Part shown: one piece after another, positions 22,434 to 35,234 of the stretch
Numbering within the stretch: the stretch's first letter is position 1
How the letters are laid out: the number at the start of each line of letters is the position of its first letter
From: Thelephora terrestris
Lineage: Eukaryota; Basidiomycota; Agaricomycetes; Thelephorales; Thelephoraceae
NCBI GenBank assembly: GCA_015956445.1
Contig: WIUZ02000013.1
Coordinates: 248,001-312,000, forward strand
Reading direction: 5' to 3'
DNA length: 64,000 nt
Program-made: the position numbers and the translations under genes
The notes under the pieces: generated by a model
Databases searched by the model: none
What the model was told of the DNA's origin: nothing
The model's input: only the letters and a program-made list of their open reading frames with translations

Positions 22434-22822
22434 CGACTGTAAGCAATGGTTGTGATGGAGAAATCGAGGTTACATCGTGTTCCCAGCGGGATGGAGTGTA
22501 TTTGACCGTTCTCAGGCTTGAAAGCTTGAACTTGAATGGCGTGTTGTCATCAATAATCACCAATATATAAACTTACAACGACTAGGCAGGTATGGCTTAT
22601 GATGGGTCATAGCCAATTCCGCTTGTAGAGCTTGCAGAGGTTCGGCGGGCCCATAACCGAACCACGAGAAAATTACTCCCAAGTCAAGAACTGGGGCAAA
22701 ACTCGGTTGTGGGTCCCCAGTCAAAACAAAGCCAACACATAGAAGGCTCTGGCCCAGTGTCGCCTTCCCAACAATCTCCATTTCCTCTCACATTGCTACA
22801 CCTCCTAGCCGGCGCCACCGTC

Positions 22823-25800
22823 ATGTCTGGAATTCTACGCAAACGACCCCCGTCAGGTGGGAGGACAGACACCGGGCCGAGTTCTTGTGAGATATACCCA
22901 CCACCCTGCTGATGCGATCTTTCAAGCCTGCTGACGACCAATAGCCAAGAAGCAACGGTTTATCGACGCCGTCAAAACGATATTGGACATTACGAAGGAG
23001 TCTTCTGACGGATTTCCGCCGCTCAAATCGTGTTTGGGAGGCATCAGTGCGCTTATCAAGCACTACGAGGTCCGTCGATGGAAAATGACCCACGATTCCG
23101 CTAACGATCACTGATTAGGAGTACAACGATGTGAAAGAGAAGCTCAGCGAACTTGCACCTTGGGTAGAAAAGTTGGAGGTGACCTTGGTGAAGGCGAACC
23201 TCAGCGAAGATCCCGATGAGGTCGAGAGGCGATCCCAGCTGGCACAGTTCGCATCGTGTCTTTTGTTTTCCTTCATACGAAACTAATCCTTCGTGACAGA
23301 GATTTGGAGAACGTCGGAAAAAGATCGCAGGCCCTCTTGGACAAGGGCAAGCTCGCTCGAGTCCTCGATAAGACGCGAGATTCGGAAGAAGTCACGAAAC
23401 TCCTAGAGAAACTTAGGCAGGCGATACTCGTCTACCAGGTCAGTATCAGACCCCGTCAGTGTCGCAAATCACTCAAAAAAAACAGGTGTCACAGGGACTG
23501 TCAATATACAACCAACTCACCCAATTGACTGTGAGTTTCTACCTTTCACTCTTCGGTTTCGAGACTAAGCCGGCGGCTGGGCGATTCCAGTCACGATTTG
23601 ACGCAGTTTTGAAGCTTAACCAGGTAAGAGAGCATGCGCGCTATAGGAGCCTATCAGTGACGCTTTCACAGGCTTCGCCCATCGAGAAAAAGGTGGCGTT
23701 TGTCCGCGCGCGGTTGGATCGTTTCAGAGATGAGAGGAAGACCTCGAGGAATGCCGACGAGCTCAGGCGACAGAAGAATCTATACGAGTGCGTCCTCTGC
23801 GTTTGCTATTAATCCGCCTCCATTGAACCTCCTCCAGATCTCTAGAGGGGATAAAGGATCAGCTGGACCTTCTTTCTAAACAAGCAGATGAGGCCACGGA
23901 CGAGGGAACAAACATGACTGCCGTATCCGATCTTGCCGAGGACCTCAGGGATATCATCCTCGATTACCATGTTAGCATTCATGTCTTGGAACGTACACCG
24001 GGTGGTCTTCTCACATCACACACAGTTCTCGCAGCAGAAGGCAATTTACAACCAAAACTGCACATTGATTGTGAGTCCCAGGTACCATGTCTCGAGAAAC
24101 CATTAGATGCTGATTAGCCTCTACAGGACGCAGGTCAGATATATTTTATACTTCAGGGTAGCAGAGGCTTATGACTCGACAGCTGATTCGTTGGTGCTGA
24201 ATAACTGCCGTCAGGCTCAAGCGGCGGAGTTTCTACATGGTGATCGCCGGGGCTGTCTCAAAGGAACCCGGGAAGCCGTCCTGGACGAGATAGAGTCGTG
24301 GTCCAAGGACTACAATTTTTCCCCCGTCTACTGGTTAAACGGCCTTGCAGGAACCGGCAAATCCACGATCGCCCAGACCATCGCCGAACGCCTCTTCGCT
24401 GATGGGAGATTGGGGGCGTCGTTCTTCTGTTCACGAGATTTCGAAGACCGCCGCGACCTTCGCTATATCTTCCCCACCCTCGCAATCCAACTCGCTCATG
24501 CGCATCCGGAATTCCGATCAATCCTCGTTCCTTTCATTCGATCGAAACCGGGCATCGTACACGAGTCGCTCTGCAACCAGATGGAGTCCTTGATCGTCGG
24601 ACCTCTCAGCAGGCTCAATGTCTCAACGGTCATCATCATCGACGCGTTAGACGAGTGCGCAGATGAAGAGCCGCAGTCCGCCATCCTTTCCGTTATGGGT
24701 CGATTGGTGGAAGGGATCCCAAACATCAAGTTCCTCATCACTGGCCGACCGGAACCTCGCATCAAATCCGGTTTCCGTCTCGGACTCCTCAGGCCATTGA
24801 CCGATGTCTTTGTGCTTCACGAAGTGGACCCTTCTGTGGTAAACACGGATATCCGACTGTTCTTGGAACAAGGATTACACGAAATCGCAAAGAGACAGAG
24901 CATAGATCAGGATGGTTGGCCGACAGATGGATACCTTGACCTCTTGTGTGAGAGGGCAGGGGGTCTGTTTGTCTATGCTGCAGCAACTCTCAAGTTTCTT
25001 GACCATTCATTTGCACTGGCCAGCGAACAGCTCGATGTCATCATCAGGGCCCCTGGGAGCACTTCCCATGAAGGACAGGCACAATTACGCCTCGGTGCAA
25101 CCCTTGATTCCCTCTACCTTTCCAGTTTCAAAACTGCCTTCAGTAGGACAACTGCCGGAGATGATGAGAAAGTGCGCTTGGTTATTGGTGCTGTTGTCCT
25201 GGCAGTAAACCCCCTCCCACCTTCTGCTATCGCCACCCTGGTCAATTTGGGTCAGCGGCAAGTCATGAACCTGCTTCAACTGGTCCAGTCCCTCCTCAAG
25301 CTCTCTGAGGATCCTGACTTGCCAGTACTTCCATTTCATAAATCATTTCCAGACTTCATCACCAATCCACTCCGCTGCTCAGACAACAGGTTCCACATTC
25401 CTCCCAGATCTGGTCACCTCAAACTTGCTTTGAACTGCCTCAGATTAATGAATAGCAGGTTGAGGCAGAATCTCCTATCCCTCCCTGACTATGCATTAAA
25501 CTCAGAGGTTGGGGATCTGAAGGGAAGAATTGATGATGTTGTTGGCAATGCACTGTATTATGCTTGTAGATCCTGGCACTACCACCTCACTGAGGTGAAG
25601 GAGGACTTTGCAGCAATTGTTCCTCCTTTGCGAAGCTTTCTCCAGGAAAGGTTCTTGGGTTGGTTAGAAGTGCTGAGTGTTGGTGGGAGTGTAAATGATT
25701 CTGTTATTGCATTGGAGAGGTTGATTCTTTGGCTACAAGAGGTTTGTTTTGTTCAACCTAATGTGGTTTACAATACTTATGTGTCCTGAATCAGGTGGCT

Positions 25801-27666
25801 AAGGATCATCAACTCCTTCTCACTGCAAGGGACTATTTCCAATTTGTGACCAACTTCTTTGAGGTCATTGATGTCTCTGCAACCCATCTTTACCATTCTG
25901 CCTTGGAACTATCTCCTCTAACATCAATGGTCCGAAAATTGTATTACCATCAGAGACCCCATCCCTCACCAAGAGTTGTATTTGGAATACAAGACTCATG
26001 GAATCCTCCCACAGCTATCCCCAACAATGACTCTTACCTGTCATCTACCTGGTCACCATGTAACAAGTTCATTGCTGTAATGGCCAAGAAAGTTGCTGAA
26101 ATCTGGGATGCGCTTACACTCAAACCTCTCTCTACTCTCCAATCAACAAAAGAGATAACTGGGTATATGCCTGGGTTGGCCTATTCACCAGATGGATACT
26201 CTCTAGCAGGTTGTTCTGATTCTGCTATCATAATCTGGGATACTCAGACAGGTGGAGAGGCTACCAGGATTGATTGTGAGATCACTTCTGGTGGGCTGGA
26301 GATTGTGTGGTCAGAGGATGGAGAAACTATTGCAACTATTTCACCATGGAAGTCAGGAACCAGTACTGTCTGCACATACAACATCACTTCAGGTGCAAAG
26401 GTGTCCCTTGCAATACTCAGATCCAGTGACAAGCCTTACCTCTGGGCTCACAAGCAAAGCTTTCAGGTCATAGCAACAACCCCAGGCAAGAAGGGCAAGA
26501 AGTTCAATATATTCAAGGTTGGGTCCACTCTAACCCAAGTTGAATCATTCTCTTCCAAGTGCGATCTCCATCTTAGGGCCTTCTCCCCAGCCACCTATAG
26601 GGCTTTGATGCTCGAAGGCAGCATCCATGCCACCAGGATCTGTATCATTGATCTTCATAGCTCTCAGATCTTATTGGAGGGACAAACTCCTGACCCACGT
26701 GGAACCTTCTCTCCTGATGCAAGCTTTGTTGCAACTTTCAGCTGGTACAAACCCCATTTCTCAATCTGGAAATTCAGTTCTGGTCGTTACGTCCAGTGGA
26801 AAGAATTTCAGCAGACATCAGACTCACTTCAATTCTCCTCTACTTCATCATCAATCCTAAACACCTCTGCTTGGACTATCTCTGTTGTGCATTTGGATTA
26901 TCTTCCAACTGCTTTCACTGTGGAGCATGTCAAAACCACCCAGGGGAAAATAAAGGATGTCTGCGCTCCTAATGGTGCCTACATTGCAACAGCATCCCAG
27001 GGAGAAAGTACAGTTACAATCACCAATCTCCACTCTCAAAACCCTTGCCCTTCCCAATATATTGACACTGGGTTGGAAATATCAAAAATGGTCCTTACAG
27101 GCAATGTTCTCATGGTGAAAGGCCCAGACAAGATTGTAGCATGGCTTCTTACAGAAGAGGGTCCAGTGGATGGGATTATTGGAAACCCAAGAGCAGACCA
27201 GAATGACAGCCTTTGGCAACTTTCATTGCCTGCCATTATTGCTCGTTTCAGAAAGATATGGAAACACCTAGAAGAAAGAAGTCTTGGATTCTTAGTGACC
27301 AATGAAATTGCAATTCTCAGGCTCAATTCTTTTGATATCTATGCCTACCACATTGGAACTGGAGAGGCTATCAAACCCACCAGCATATCTGGATCAACCA
27401 ACCATGCTTTTTACCATTTCGACAATGAAATGGGTAATGATGAATGTGACCTCTACCATGATACTCTACACACACAGCAGAGATCCATTGAAAGTAAATG
27501 GTCAATCTCACAAGCCGCATTGAAAGAGGGTTGGGTGAAGGACCCTGAAGGGAAGCATATGCTGTGGGTGCCTCCCAAATGGAGGGCAATGGGGGGTGAC
27601 TGGTTTCATGATACCACAAGCTTACGACTTAAAAACCACTCCCAACTTGCTGTTATTAAGTTTTAG
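22823..27666 (+). CDS. NLR-like STAND protein: helical N terminus, NACHT, WD40
   Basis: Fungal NACHT-WD40 proteins are signal-sensing NTPases linked to non-self recognition. The start MSGILRKRPPSGGRTDTG (22823) leads into short exons (22823-22886, 22945-23069, 23119-23246, 23300 onward). They encode a helical, charged N-terminal region (KKQRFIDAVKTILDITKE, EYNDVKEKLSELAPWVEKLE). The NACHT domain lies in a long exon from about 24170: HGDRRGCLKGTREAVLDEI, P-loop NGLAGTGKSTIAQTIAERL, SFFCSRDFEDRRD, Walker B STVIIIDALDECAD, FLITGRPEPRI. After the helical part (PPSAIATLV, VLPFHKSFPDFITNP) an intron at 25742-25794 leads to the last exon 25795-27666. It carries degenerate WD-type blades, the clearest being YSPDGYSLAGCSDSAIIIWD. 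All NTPase residues are intact. From about 24950 onward base composition and codon choice shift to A+T. Confidence 0.9.
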
Positions 27667-29151
27667 TTACAATCCCCCAATGATCAGCCCAACTGTTGTG
27701 CTGGTACAACTATGCTAGGCTATTCAGGCTATTCCATATCCCCATGAAAGTTATGCTTCCCCATCAAAATCTCTAAGGCTCATTGTACACTAGTTTGTAT
27801 GCATGTTCTTACCAAATATATTCATTTTATCAATTGTGTTACCACATTTCCACATTACTAGCAGGTGACCATCTGTTACATCATGTATGTGCACATGTAA
27901 GTCTAGTGATATATCTATGGATTTATAAGGCAACTTTCAGGCTCCCTGCTGCTCTTTCAGGACAGTGATGTTGTGTCTAAGCTACAAATATGGGACTTCT
28001 ACATCTACACTGTTTATGCCCTGAATTTCATATATCTAACACTCTAAGGGCTTCCAAGCTTAAGAAGACAGAGGCAAGATTGGGACATCATAACTGAGAT
28101 TTTGCAATTGGTCACAATTGGAACAAATCCTTTTTGGCAAAGATTAAATGTTTTAAAAGGAACAAGACTGAGTAGGAAGTGAGGCTAATTAGTCTGACCA
28201 ACAAGGTCTGTCACTGTGGCAACAAGAGTGCTTTGTTGATGGGCAATGGATCAGAAAATGTCCCCTTCAAGTTAGAGAACAACCATTGTGTTGAAAACAA
28301 AGGATTTTGTGTTTCCTATGTACCTGGGGCCAACAACTTCCTGGTTACATGTGAAACCGATCAAGTTAGGTCCTTGCAGGAGAACCACAGAGCCTGAAGT
28401 AAGTTGTCCAATTCATACCAGCTACCCCACCAAACCAGCAGGGCCCATCCCTAGATGAAGTGCCTCTTGAACCACCATGGGGATTTTTTTTTTAATTTAC
28501 AAGCTAGGCAAGTGGTGATTGCATGCCTCTCCCAGGTTTCACAGAGACTCTTGGAAAGTGGGAAATTCCATCCCTCTTCCCAATGGTCTGGGCTATGCTG
28601 AGTGAAGTGGAAGGTACTGCAGGGGAGCTTTAGTGTGTCAAAAACATGTTTCTGATGCATGGGATGAGTATTGTTTTGTAGGTAAATCAATGAGGATGTT
28701 TTACCCCTGAGCTGGTGGGGGGGAAAAATAAACCAACAGAAAAATCCTGCTTGATCTCAAGTTTTTGGTCTCTGTACTGTTCAACATAAATTCAGCCCAA
28801 ATCCGATGGTGTTAGAAGAGTGCATTCTATCCTGCAGAGAACCATACTTCAATCTTGAGTGGGAGGCACATTTTGTGGGTGTTGTTCAGCGCGAAAGGGT
28901 CTCCTACGACGGACCCCCATGGGAAAGTCACACGCCGGAAGAAAATTTGGCAGTGGGTTGCCGGTCCCCACTAGTTTGTACATGTTCGAAGCCCGCTTGG
29001 ACTGATTATTTTTTGGTATAATCTGTGCGTAGGTGGCAAAAATGTTCATTGCGCCACAGGAAGTATGATGTGAGAATACATGGGAAGAGTACACGAATAA
29101 GTAGAATACACGAGGATACAAAAAACGAAAATAGGGCGAGAAAGAACCTGC
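27667..29151. other. A+T-rich stretch without a supported gene
   Basis: This continues the low-G+C composition of the last NLR exon until about 28860, where it changes within a few dozen bases to normal host-like sequence. A short open stretch at 28179-28397 (CHCGNKSALLMGNGSENVP) has no recognisable family. No terminal inverted repeats were found, so a transposon is not shown. Confidence 0.45.
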
Positions 29152-31911
29152 CTACGAACTTTCGTCCCCGTTGATGATAGATTCAATAAGCAGACCAGTG
29201 TCATCTTCAAGATCATCTTCATCGGCGTAGTCGAGGCGGTCGAGCGCACGTCTCAAAATTTCTGGCGAGAAGGTCCAGAACAGTACATCGCTCTGGCGCG
29301 CGACTTTGTCGTGTCTAAACCAACATTCATAACGAGCTCTCACACATCGGGAAAAGAAGTCACATACTTTGCATTCATATGCCACACGAGGAACTCTTTT
29401 GTCATGGTGCTCCCGCAGTGTGCACAAACGAACATTTTCTCCTCAACGGGTGGATCGATGAGCCCAAGTATCAGAGACATCATGGGAGAACGATGGTGGA
29501 CCCTATTGAGATTTCCGACCGTTCCACCTAACAGAGGGGGCTGGGTACGCATGAAGGCATCGACGGACATCCCCTCCGGAAGAACCTTGACGAAATTGTG
29601 GATCTCAGAGACAGCGTGATCGATATGGGAGTCCCTTTGCAAAAGAGTTCAGAAGTTAGTTCGTCGAATGGGAAGGGGAGGTGTGAGAATACGAACGATC
29701 CGTCTTCTCGACCCTCATCTCCCCATCTTTCGGCTTCGGACAAGCTTTCCCAGGTGCGTTCGTGCCGGATGTGTTTGATCTGCGAAGAGAGAGTTGGGGG
29801 ACTCATTGACGAAGACGAAGAGATACCAAGCAAGGATACTCACGAGAGTGGTAATCTCGACAGGCTGCTGGAAGTGCGGTTTCCTGCAAGTACAAACCAA
29901 TTTACTCCCACAAATCCTCTCCATCTGCTCCCACGTAGAGACTTCCGATGCTCCAGCGACCCGCAACAGCTCACGGGTGATCTTCCCGGCCAGGATATCC
30001 GGTGTTATATCCAACGTGACGGCCCTCCACGGTGGCGGGTCTCCAACTTCCGGCATCCAATACACGAGTGAGAGATGGAAGATCTCCGTGAGAGTTTGAT
30101 ATGACAAGCAACTTGGGGCGGCCGAGGAGTTTAAGTGGAAGACAGTGGTGGCCCTCGCGAGGAATGGTTTGATGATAAACTCGTCGGTTTCTTCTTCATC
30201 TCCCCGGTGGAGGACGTACAAGCCGTGCATTCGAGCAAGATCCTGACGGGCACAAATGTTATACCTGATCGCGCCCTCGGCAATCAAGTCTTCAATCGGC
30301 TCGTAGCGTTCCTCGGTAAATGGGACCCTGCAGTCGTCCTCCATGAGAAGGGCTTGAACCCGAGGATCATTTTTGAATATCCCATAAGAGGGCATCATGA
30401 ATGGTCCTTCCTCTGGTTCGTTTTCATGAACGCCTCTGGAGATGTATATCTTGGCGAATTCGAGATATCGTTGGTGAAGTCTCTCCTTTCGCTTGATCTC
30501 CTCTTTTCGAGCCTGCTCTGCTTCGATCATTACCTTCAATCTTGGAAGCATTTTCGAGCTCCAATCTACGGGAACCGTCAGTCACGACACATAAGAAGCA
30601 ATGGGCGAAGGTACATTTATCGGTGAGTTTGACGCGTTTCGTGACCGTCTTCTCCCATTCTGAATTCGAAACGGGGAAATCCTCGGCTGCGTATCCGGCT
30701 TCGATCAGCTTAGCGTGAACACTGACACAATCGTGAGTAGGAGGAACCATGCTGACACTCGATATCACGTACAAATTCTTCCGTTCCTGCTTGTCTTCGT
30801 TTTTATGCTCCCGAACTTTCTCATTCTCGGCACTGCGCTTCGCCGAATACACCCTCCACCAGGAATCCACGTCACGACCAAACTTGGGGAGACGTCAGAA
30901 ATCCGACAACTCAAACGGGATTGATCGAACTCCAACCTCAAAGCACTGTCGAACAAATTCTTGGCGCTCTTTCTTGAAGGCTAAGAGAGAAAGCAGGCGG
31001 CCAGACTCCTTCAACTCTCCATAATGCTTGAGTACGGCATCGTATTCGGGTTTGTAAAAGCTGCACCGCGAGAGACGACTGGCGACGACATAAACTATTG
31101 AACCGGTGTTAGGCCCGCCCCAGACGTGCAGAATCACGGAGTTTGACTCACCATCGTCAGAGGAAGGGAGCAAGTCCAAGACGTAGTCTTTAGGAGAAAA
31201 CTTTGGCATCAGGGCAGCTCCGAGCTCATGGCTCGTCTTGACACTGGACAGGGGGGTGAGACTGATATTCGAGGTCACGCGCGGGCAGACGTACTTTTCT
31301 TTCCAACAGCTGCCACAGAAGCGGACCTTGAGTTGAGCGCTGCGCCTCATCGCACGGGTGCTACCACATGCCTGAAAATCGTGGGTGAAAACTCCATGAG
31401 GAGTTGAGCGTGACAGCTCACGAAGCAGGTGCGTTCGAACATGAGCGATGCGTATTGCGGCTCACTGAGATCAGGGGGACATTCCGGCATGCCGACGACA
31501 CTCCTTGCGGTGGCCCAAATGTGAGCCGAGTCCCTCGACATCAGTATGGCGCGAATATTCAGAGACGTGCGCGCGAGGTGAAGAATGTCCATCGGATGAA
31601 GATCTGAAACAATCTGCGCGAGGGTTAGTCACGCGCGGAGCGCAAATCCCTTAGATTTTACTTACCTCACGGAAGACGTCCGGAGGCATCTTCAAGAGCC
31701 CCGCAAGCTTTCCAACATTTCGACCAGATGGAGCTTGTCCCTTGGTGTTGTGATGGAGCGGACCTGGTTTCGCTTCGGAACTGACAATTGGCTGGTAAGC
31801 CAAAAGGCGGTCTGTGTGCACGTCATCAGATGCCTCGTACGCGTCGCGTCGCAGGCGCAAAGGCGGATGCTTACTTCTGGGCAGTGAATTTCCGGAGCTA
31901 GACGCGAACAT
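29152..31911 (-). CDS. F-box-type protein, multi-exon
   Basis: F-box proteins recruit substrates to SCF ubiquitin ligases. The start on the minus strand is MFASSSGNSLPRSKHPPLRL at 31911, after which the F-box-like helix reads LLKMPPDVFREV. After an intron it continues HPMDILHLARTSLNIRAIL, SAHIWATARSVVGMPECPPD and SEPQYASLMFERTCFVSCHA, the typical fungal form with a nearby Cys-rich knuckle (FCGSCWKEKYVCP). Later exons hold charged helical segments (EEIKRKERLHQRYLEFAK, FTEERYEPIEDLIAEGAIRY) and a long C-terminal half (TLTEIFHLSLVYWMPEVGD, WEQMERICGSKLVCTCRKP). It ends with a CAHCGSTMTKEFLVWHM-type zinc knuckle and an acidic tail ending DESS. Exon limits are approximate, and a split into two genes near 30600 cannot be ruled out. 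Confidence 0.65.
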
Positions 31912-32155
31912 GATGGTTGGGGGAGAAAAGAGGGGATAGGAGCAACCGCCAACATTTGAGACGATTTGTGGAGCGCACGGCTCGTTCTCACGCGCTCCAA
32001 TTTGTTATGTGGCCATTGACTCCTGTCCCTATCGACAGGGGCGATGACAAATGAGGAAGGTGTAACCGGTCGTGGGAAACTCTTTCCTTGATCGATTTTA
32101 CAATCTTGTCTTCGGCGCTTGCGGTTTCAGCCACCTTCAGTGACGGCGTCGCGCG

Positions 32156-33457
32156 ATGGCTACTACGAAAGAAACCATCGACGCCTTAGAAAAGCAGCTC
32201 CTCAACAGCTCGGGAGATATCCCCCTTCATAACAGGTTTAGAGCGCTTTTCACATTGAAGTCGCTGGAATCTGAAGCCGCGATCGCCGCAATTGCCAAAG
32301 GTTGATCCGTTTTCCTTTTGAAACACGACCCGTACGCCTGAATAATCTCCGTAGGGTTCCAGGACGAGTCTGCGCTGCTCAAACATGAACTCGCGTACTG
32401 TCTGGGTCAGATGAAGAACCCGATTGCTTTACCCGTCCTTCAAGGGGTGTTGGCGGATGTAAACGAGGACCCTATGGTCAGGCATGAGGTACGCCCTGTT
32501 TTTCCATTCATAGACGCAGCTAAAATGCGGTAGGCTGCTGAAGCCATGGGTGCCATTTCATCAGGGTCCTCTATACCGATCCTCAAACTATACCTGAACG
32601 ACCCCAATCGCTCCGTTCGTGAAACTTGCGAGATCGCACTCGCCAAAATTGAATGGGACAATTCACCAGAAGGAAGAGCGCATTATTCTGCACCAACATC
32701 AGAGGACGGGTGTGTATTATGCGCGCCTCATGCACCTTCACTCACTCGCTTTGGCAGGACGTACACATCGATTGACCCAGCCCCACCGACCTCGGGGTTG
32801 CTGAAAGGAAAACCGGCCCCACAAGACCTCTCTCGTGATAGCGTTGAGTCTCTCAAGACCACTCTGAGGGATCCCGCCCTGCCCCTTTTCGAACGCTATC
32901 GCGCGATGTTCGCTTTAAGGAACATCGGTACAGACGAAGCTGTAGATGCCTTGGCATCAGGTTTCTCTGATGAAAGCGCTCTATTCAAGTTCGTACCTCA
33001 CTACCCCCACCAAATTTCGCTTCCCTTACTGGTATATCCTTCCCTAGACACGAAATCGCCTTCGTGTTTGGCCAACTTCTCTCCCCGCATTCAGTCCCGG
33101 CTCTTGTGGAGGTCCTAAGGAACAATCAAGAATCAGATATGGTTCGACACGAAGCGGCCGAGGCTCTCGGCGGTATCGGAACTCCTGAAGTTCTTCCTCA
33201 CCTCCAGGAGTGGATGGCGAGAAATGACTCCCCTCGCGTTGTTCGAGAGAGTTGTCAGGTCGCGATCGATATGTGGGAGGTGCGCGACCTTTTGAATCTT
33301 CAGGTATCTGACAACTGGATGACTGATAATTGTTCCGGTGACCCTTCATGCTCCCTCGCACCCTTCTTTCGTTGCGATGTACTAGTATGAGAATTCGGAT
33401 CAGTTCCAGTACGCTGATGGGCTTGAGAAAGTGCAGAGTGTTCAAGTCGGAGCATAG
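32156..33457 (+). CDS. LIA1: Deoxyhypusine hydroxylase (HEAT-repeat, di-iron)
   Basis: The enzyme hydroxylates deoxyhypusine on eIF5A, the last step in hypusine formation, in the cytosol. Six exons (32156-32300, 32355-32488, 32534-32709, 32758-32988, 33048-33279, 33386-33457) sum to 329 residues, the expected size. All four His-Glu iron-binding motifs are present: [29 protein letters not shown] and [10 protein letters not shown], two in each symmetric half of the HEAT-repeat fold. The third is rebuilt across the intron ending at 33047, which fixes that splice site. The linker between the halves ([14 protein letters not shown]) and the C terminus ([13 protein letters not shown]) look normal. 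It diverges from the F-box gene on its left, about 245 bases away. Confidence 0.96.
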
Positions 33458-33830
33458 ACCATACCAAGTGCCAAAACCCAAACGTTCTGTAACGTTACAC
33501 GGTAGTAGTCAGATCAAATAATAACGGTTCTCCTTAAAGCGTCAAATACTATTACGCTGCCCTCTGGTCTGCCTGGAATGGCTCTCGGCTTGACAACCGG
33601 AAAGTCATAGTACACCCCGTGCACATCCCACCCTGATCACCGCGTTTTACATGGCACTGGGAGAACGAAAATGGATTTTTACTCTGAGTCGACCTTCTAT
33701 CGCCCCTGCCCACCCTCAAACACGGACAACATTTGGGGGCTCAAGTTCACAAAACTGACCTGACGGGATGACACTTCCTTTCACAGGCGGGCGCTCGGGA
33801 ATACTTCCGCATTTGAACAGTTCTGATCTG
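33458..33830. other. Intergenic stretch, no supported gene
   Basis: 3' flank of the hydroxylase gene, running into the small heat-shock protein promoter. Nothing else recognised. Confidence 0.5.
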
Positions 33831-33837
33831 GCAACTG

Positions 33838-33973
33838 CCGGAACGTTCGCGGCCGTTCCGCTCACTTTCGCAGTCATTCCACCCGAATTCCACTCACTTC
33901 CACGATGCATCTCCAAACGTTCTCAAAATTTCTGGGGAGTTCGACGCTGCGCTCACTGCTGGGTATTTAAACG
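33838..33973 (+). promoter_or_regulatory. Heat-shock-element cluster and TATA box of the small HSP gene
   Basis: The sequence CCGGAACGTTCGCGGCCGTTCC (from 33837) gives inverted GAA/TTC pentamers with the spacing of a heat-shock element. Further TTCC and GAATTCC units follow to about 33902 (CATTCCACCCGAATTCCAC). A TATA-like TATTTAAA lies near 33962-33969, about 75 bases before the start codon. Together these suggest control by heat-shock factor, in keeping with the gene's product. Confidence 0.65.
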
Positions 33974-34043
33974 TTGAGCTCGACGGCTCCCTCCCACCAG
34001 CACCTACAAATCCAAATCGCCCACCACTGTTACAACTCGCAAT

Positions 34044-34598
34044 ATGTCTCTCAGCCGCTTCTACTCTCCGTTCCCAGAGTTGGATAACCTCTTTGATGAG
34101 CTGGCTCGAGCCCGAGCCGCTGCTCCTGTCGAGGAGACCAAGCTTCATTTACTCAAGCCAAGGTGAGCAGTCGTACTGTCAAGCTTCCCGAGTATCCCCC
34201 GTATTGACTTTCTTCCGCAGAATGAACTTGCATGAAGACGTCGAAGGCAATCTAGTCACCGCGACCTTTGAGCTCCCTGGCCTCTCCAAGGACAAGGTCA
34301 ACATCGATGTCCATAACAATCATCTGACGATCTCTGGCGAAGTCGCCGAGTCGTCCGAACTGAGCCAAGGTGGATACAAGATCAAAGAGCGACGATCTGG
34401 CAAGTTCTCAAGGACCCTGCAGCTCCCTGAGGGTACACAGGTAAACACACTCGTTTGAAAACCCTTCGAAAGCCACGACGCTGAGGTTGGTTTTTGCAGG
34501 CTGACACCATCAAGGCTTCCATGGAAGGTGGTGTGTTGACCGTGGCTTTCCCAAGGTCGTCTCCTGGTCAAGAGCCCCAACGAATCACTATTAATTAG
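34044..34598 (+). CDS. Small heat-shock protein (HSP20/alpha-crystallin)
   Basis: Small HSPs hold unfolding proteins in soluble complexes in the cytosol. Three exons (34044-34162, 34221-34440, 34500-34598) encode 145 residues. The N terminus (MSLSRFYSPFPELDNLFDEL) has the usual Phe-rich form. The alpha-crystallin domain runs through NLHEDVEGNLVTATFELPGL, SKDKVNIDVHNNHLTISGEV and SGKFSRTLQLPEGTQ to the closing strand MEGGVLTVAFPRS. The C-terminal tail has an I-x-I motif (RITIN), which is slightly short. Both introns sit at phase-consistent places. Heat-shock elements lie in the 200 bases upstream. Confidence 0.95.
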
Positions 34599-35234
34599 GC
34601 GAACCATCTGTCTCTACGTATTGATGGATTTCATTTCTGTATTCCCCCTAGGATGTGTATTTTAACCGTGGAGCATTAACCCAATCATCATTCGATTTCA
34701 TACATCGTACTCTGGCCGTAGACCCTGAGGGTCCCAAGTCATAGTGCTTTCCAATGTAACTGTGCCTTTATACAGTGCCCTGGACCTGCCTCTGTACATT
34801 GAGATAATTAGAGGGAAGCCGATAGTTCCCGGGGTAGGTTGTTGAAGATCTCATTACGGGAAATTAGCATAGTGAGCAAATTGGACCAATCATCATGCGA
34901 GCGCCCAGGCTGGGGTAAACCCATGCTATAACACACCGTGCCCAAGTAATCTGCCTGCCATATTGTAGGCATCCTCAACCCCCGCAAAATCCGAGCGGGG
35001 CACTTATGCAGTGTAAAAAATTTCACGAACTACATGAACGAGGGGAATCCCCTGAATGGATCATCTGGCTCACACAACGATAAAGAATCTACAATACGGG
35101 CGCCCGAGCATCGTCGTCATGACGGAGGAGCCCACCCACGTGTATATGTGAGCCTGATTCTGTCCCAGGAGATCCCTTAGACCTCGAACTCCACTTCCCG
35201 TCAGCATTTCCACTCATCAAGGCCACTCTTGACC
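34599..35234. other. Intergenic stretch, no supported gene
   Basis: 3' flank of the heat-shock gene, converging on the minus-strand F-box gene. A minus-strand open stretch at 34808-35026 is not protein-like. Nothing else seen. Confidence 0.5.

Noticed and set aside
27667-28860. Possible transposon in the A+T-rich stretch after the NLR-like gene
   Set aside because: No terminal repeats or transposase-like sequence could be found; only the composition is unusual.
29598-30626. Plus-strand open frames opposite the F-box gene at 29152-31911
   Set aside because: They lie antisense to exons with protein-like content and show no family features themselves.
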